From Letharia columbiana (Eukaryota > Ascomycota > Lecanoromycetes > Lecanorales > Parmeliaceae), in contig NW_023501056.1 of NCBI RefSeq assembly GCF_014066305.1, forward strand, positions 197,501-207,500: 10,000 nt of DNA, written 5' to 3'. How positions within the stretch are numbered: position 1 is the first letter of the stretch; the number at the start of each line of letters is the position of its first letter. Both the position numbers and the translations under genes were made by a program. Below are positions 9,431-10,000 of the stretch, piece by piece. The notes below the pieces were generated by a model, which had not been told where the DNA came from, did not search any database, and saw nothing but the letters and a program-made list of their open reading frames with translations.

Positions 9431-10000
9431 CTATTTCAACGCTCTCAACGCTTTCGCTCCGGCCACTTCAACCTTCTTTCCAAGATCCTTCTCCCACTGC
9501 AATCGCTCTTGCCCGTCAGTAGGTGGTTCAAACGGAACCTCCACGGCCCGGGCCCAGACCCTCAGCTTCCTCTCTGCAGCCGCCGCGACTTCATCGACGA
9601 TCTCAACATCCCACCCATCGATATCCCGGTCATCAAAACTCCGAGTCGCCAACCAGGAGCAATTGCCCCCGAGCTGTGTCCCATTCCGTGCGAGGCTTCG
9701 AGTCGCGACGCGAAAGGTCTCGGGGGAGTAGGACCAAATCTCGCAAGCAAGATCGCGGACTCGAACCAAAGCCATGTATGGGTTGTTCGGATCAATGGCG
9801 AGAGCACTGAGTTGGGTGTTTATCTGCAAGTGTTTTAAGGCCATGAAGGGTTTTAAGGTCTTGGCGACGTCGGAGTGCTAATCTTTACGTTAGCCATCGC
9901 TCGCTCGTCACACTCAAATCTTGCGCCTGTGAAGTGGCTCGCTCACCCCTGTGATGTCTGTCTCAGTCAGGTCGAGCTCTGGTGAGCGGAGATGAGGGCA
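9431..10000 (-). CDS. Unknown protein, 3' end of a minus-strand gene (5' partial)
   Basis: I do not recognise it. Reading on the minus strand, an exon enters from the right edge (10000-9947, 18 open codons, ...ETDITG), is followed by an intron 9946-9878 (69 bp, GTGAGC donor, GCTAAC branch, TTAG acceptor), and then a terminal exon 9877-9431 ending in TAG at 9433-9431. Splicing is phase 0 and gives ...DITG joined to HSDVAKTLKPFMALKHLQ. This continuous, coding-like sequence upstream of the ATG at 9844 shows that this Met is internal, not the start. The visible 166 residues are mixed helical-looking, with a charged C-terminus ending KKVEVAGAKALRALK, and have no signal peptide or membrane segment in view. 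The LKPFMALKHLQI phrase recalls leucine-rich segments of fungal F-box/LRR-like proteins, but this is weak. The gene is convergent with the large unknown gene on its left. Confidence 0.75.
9878..9946 (-). other. Intron in the minus-strand unknown gene
   Basis: On the minus strand: GTGAGC donor at 9946-9941, GCTAAC branch site at about 9895-9890, ATTAG acceptor ending at 9878. Length is 69 bp, in the range of the other introns, and both flanks are open in phase 0. Confidence 0.75.

Noticed and set aside
9520..9540. GGTTCAAAC resembling a tRNA T-loop
   Set aside because: It sits in a coding exon, and no matching acceptor, D or anticodon arms surround it.
9845..9893. Alternative start ATGGCTAAC at 9893 on the minus strand, either as a short exon with a GTAAAG intron or as a 14-codon ORF
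   Set aside because: The same bases form the branch site (CTAAC) and acceptor (TTAG) of a better intron, and the open frame after that acceptor reads as good coding sequence.

Overview
This window is nuclear DNA from a filamentous ascomycete (Pezizomycotina; a Dothideomycete is my guess, not shown). Two proteins are recognised with confidence after splicing: the autophagy PROPPIN Atg18 and the catalytic subunit of protein phosphatase 2A. Both are broken by short introns (49-129 bp) with GTRNGT-like donors, CTAAC/CTGAC branch sites and NAG acceptors, as is typical of Pezizomycotina. There are no operons, Shine-Dalgarno sites, mobile elements, CRISPR arrays or tRNA/rRNA genes that I can see.

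Layout. (a) 1-1398, +: the 3' part of a Ser/Thr- and Cys-rich, probably secreted or wall-associated protein of unknown function. Its reading frame changes twice, so it has either two introns or frameshifts. (b) 1399-2725: about 1.3 kb with no supportable gene, ending in the ATG18 upstream region. (c) 2726-4271, +: ATG18, four exons, 437 aa. (d) 4272-4861: intergenic. (e) 4862-6143, +: PP2A catalytic subunit, six exons, 329 aa, complete to the TPDYFL tail. (f) 6144-6602: intergenic. (g) 6603-9172, +: an 836-aa, low-complexity, basic, probably nuclear protein that I do not recognise, two exons. (h) 9173-9430: short space between convergent genes. (i) 10000-9431, -: the 3' end of an unrecognised gene that enters from beyond the right edge, with one clear intron.

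Nothing indicates that the genes act in one pathway. ATG18 and PP2A are conserved housekeeping/regulatory genes that happen to be adjacent; PP2A affects autophagy signalling in yeasts, but that is a general fact and not evidence of linkage here. I found no convincing new biological system. The points worth a second look are splicing ambiguities (a stop-free 129-bp ATG18 intron, competing acceptors in PP2A and in the large unknown gene), the broken frame of the first gene, an N-terminal repeat and an SQ/TQ cluster in the unknown nuclear protein, and short upstream ORFs.
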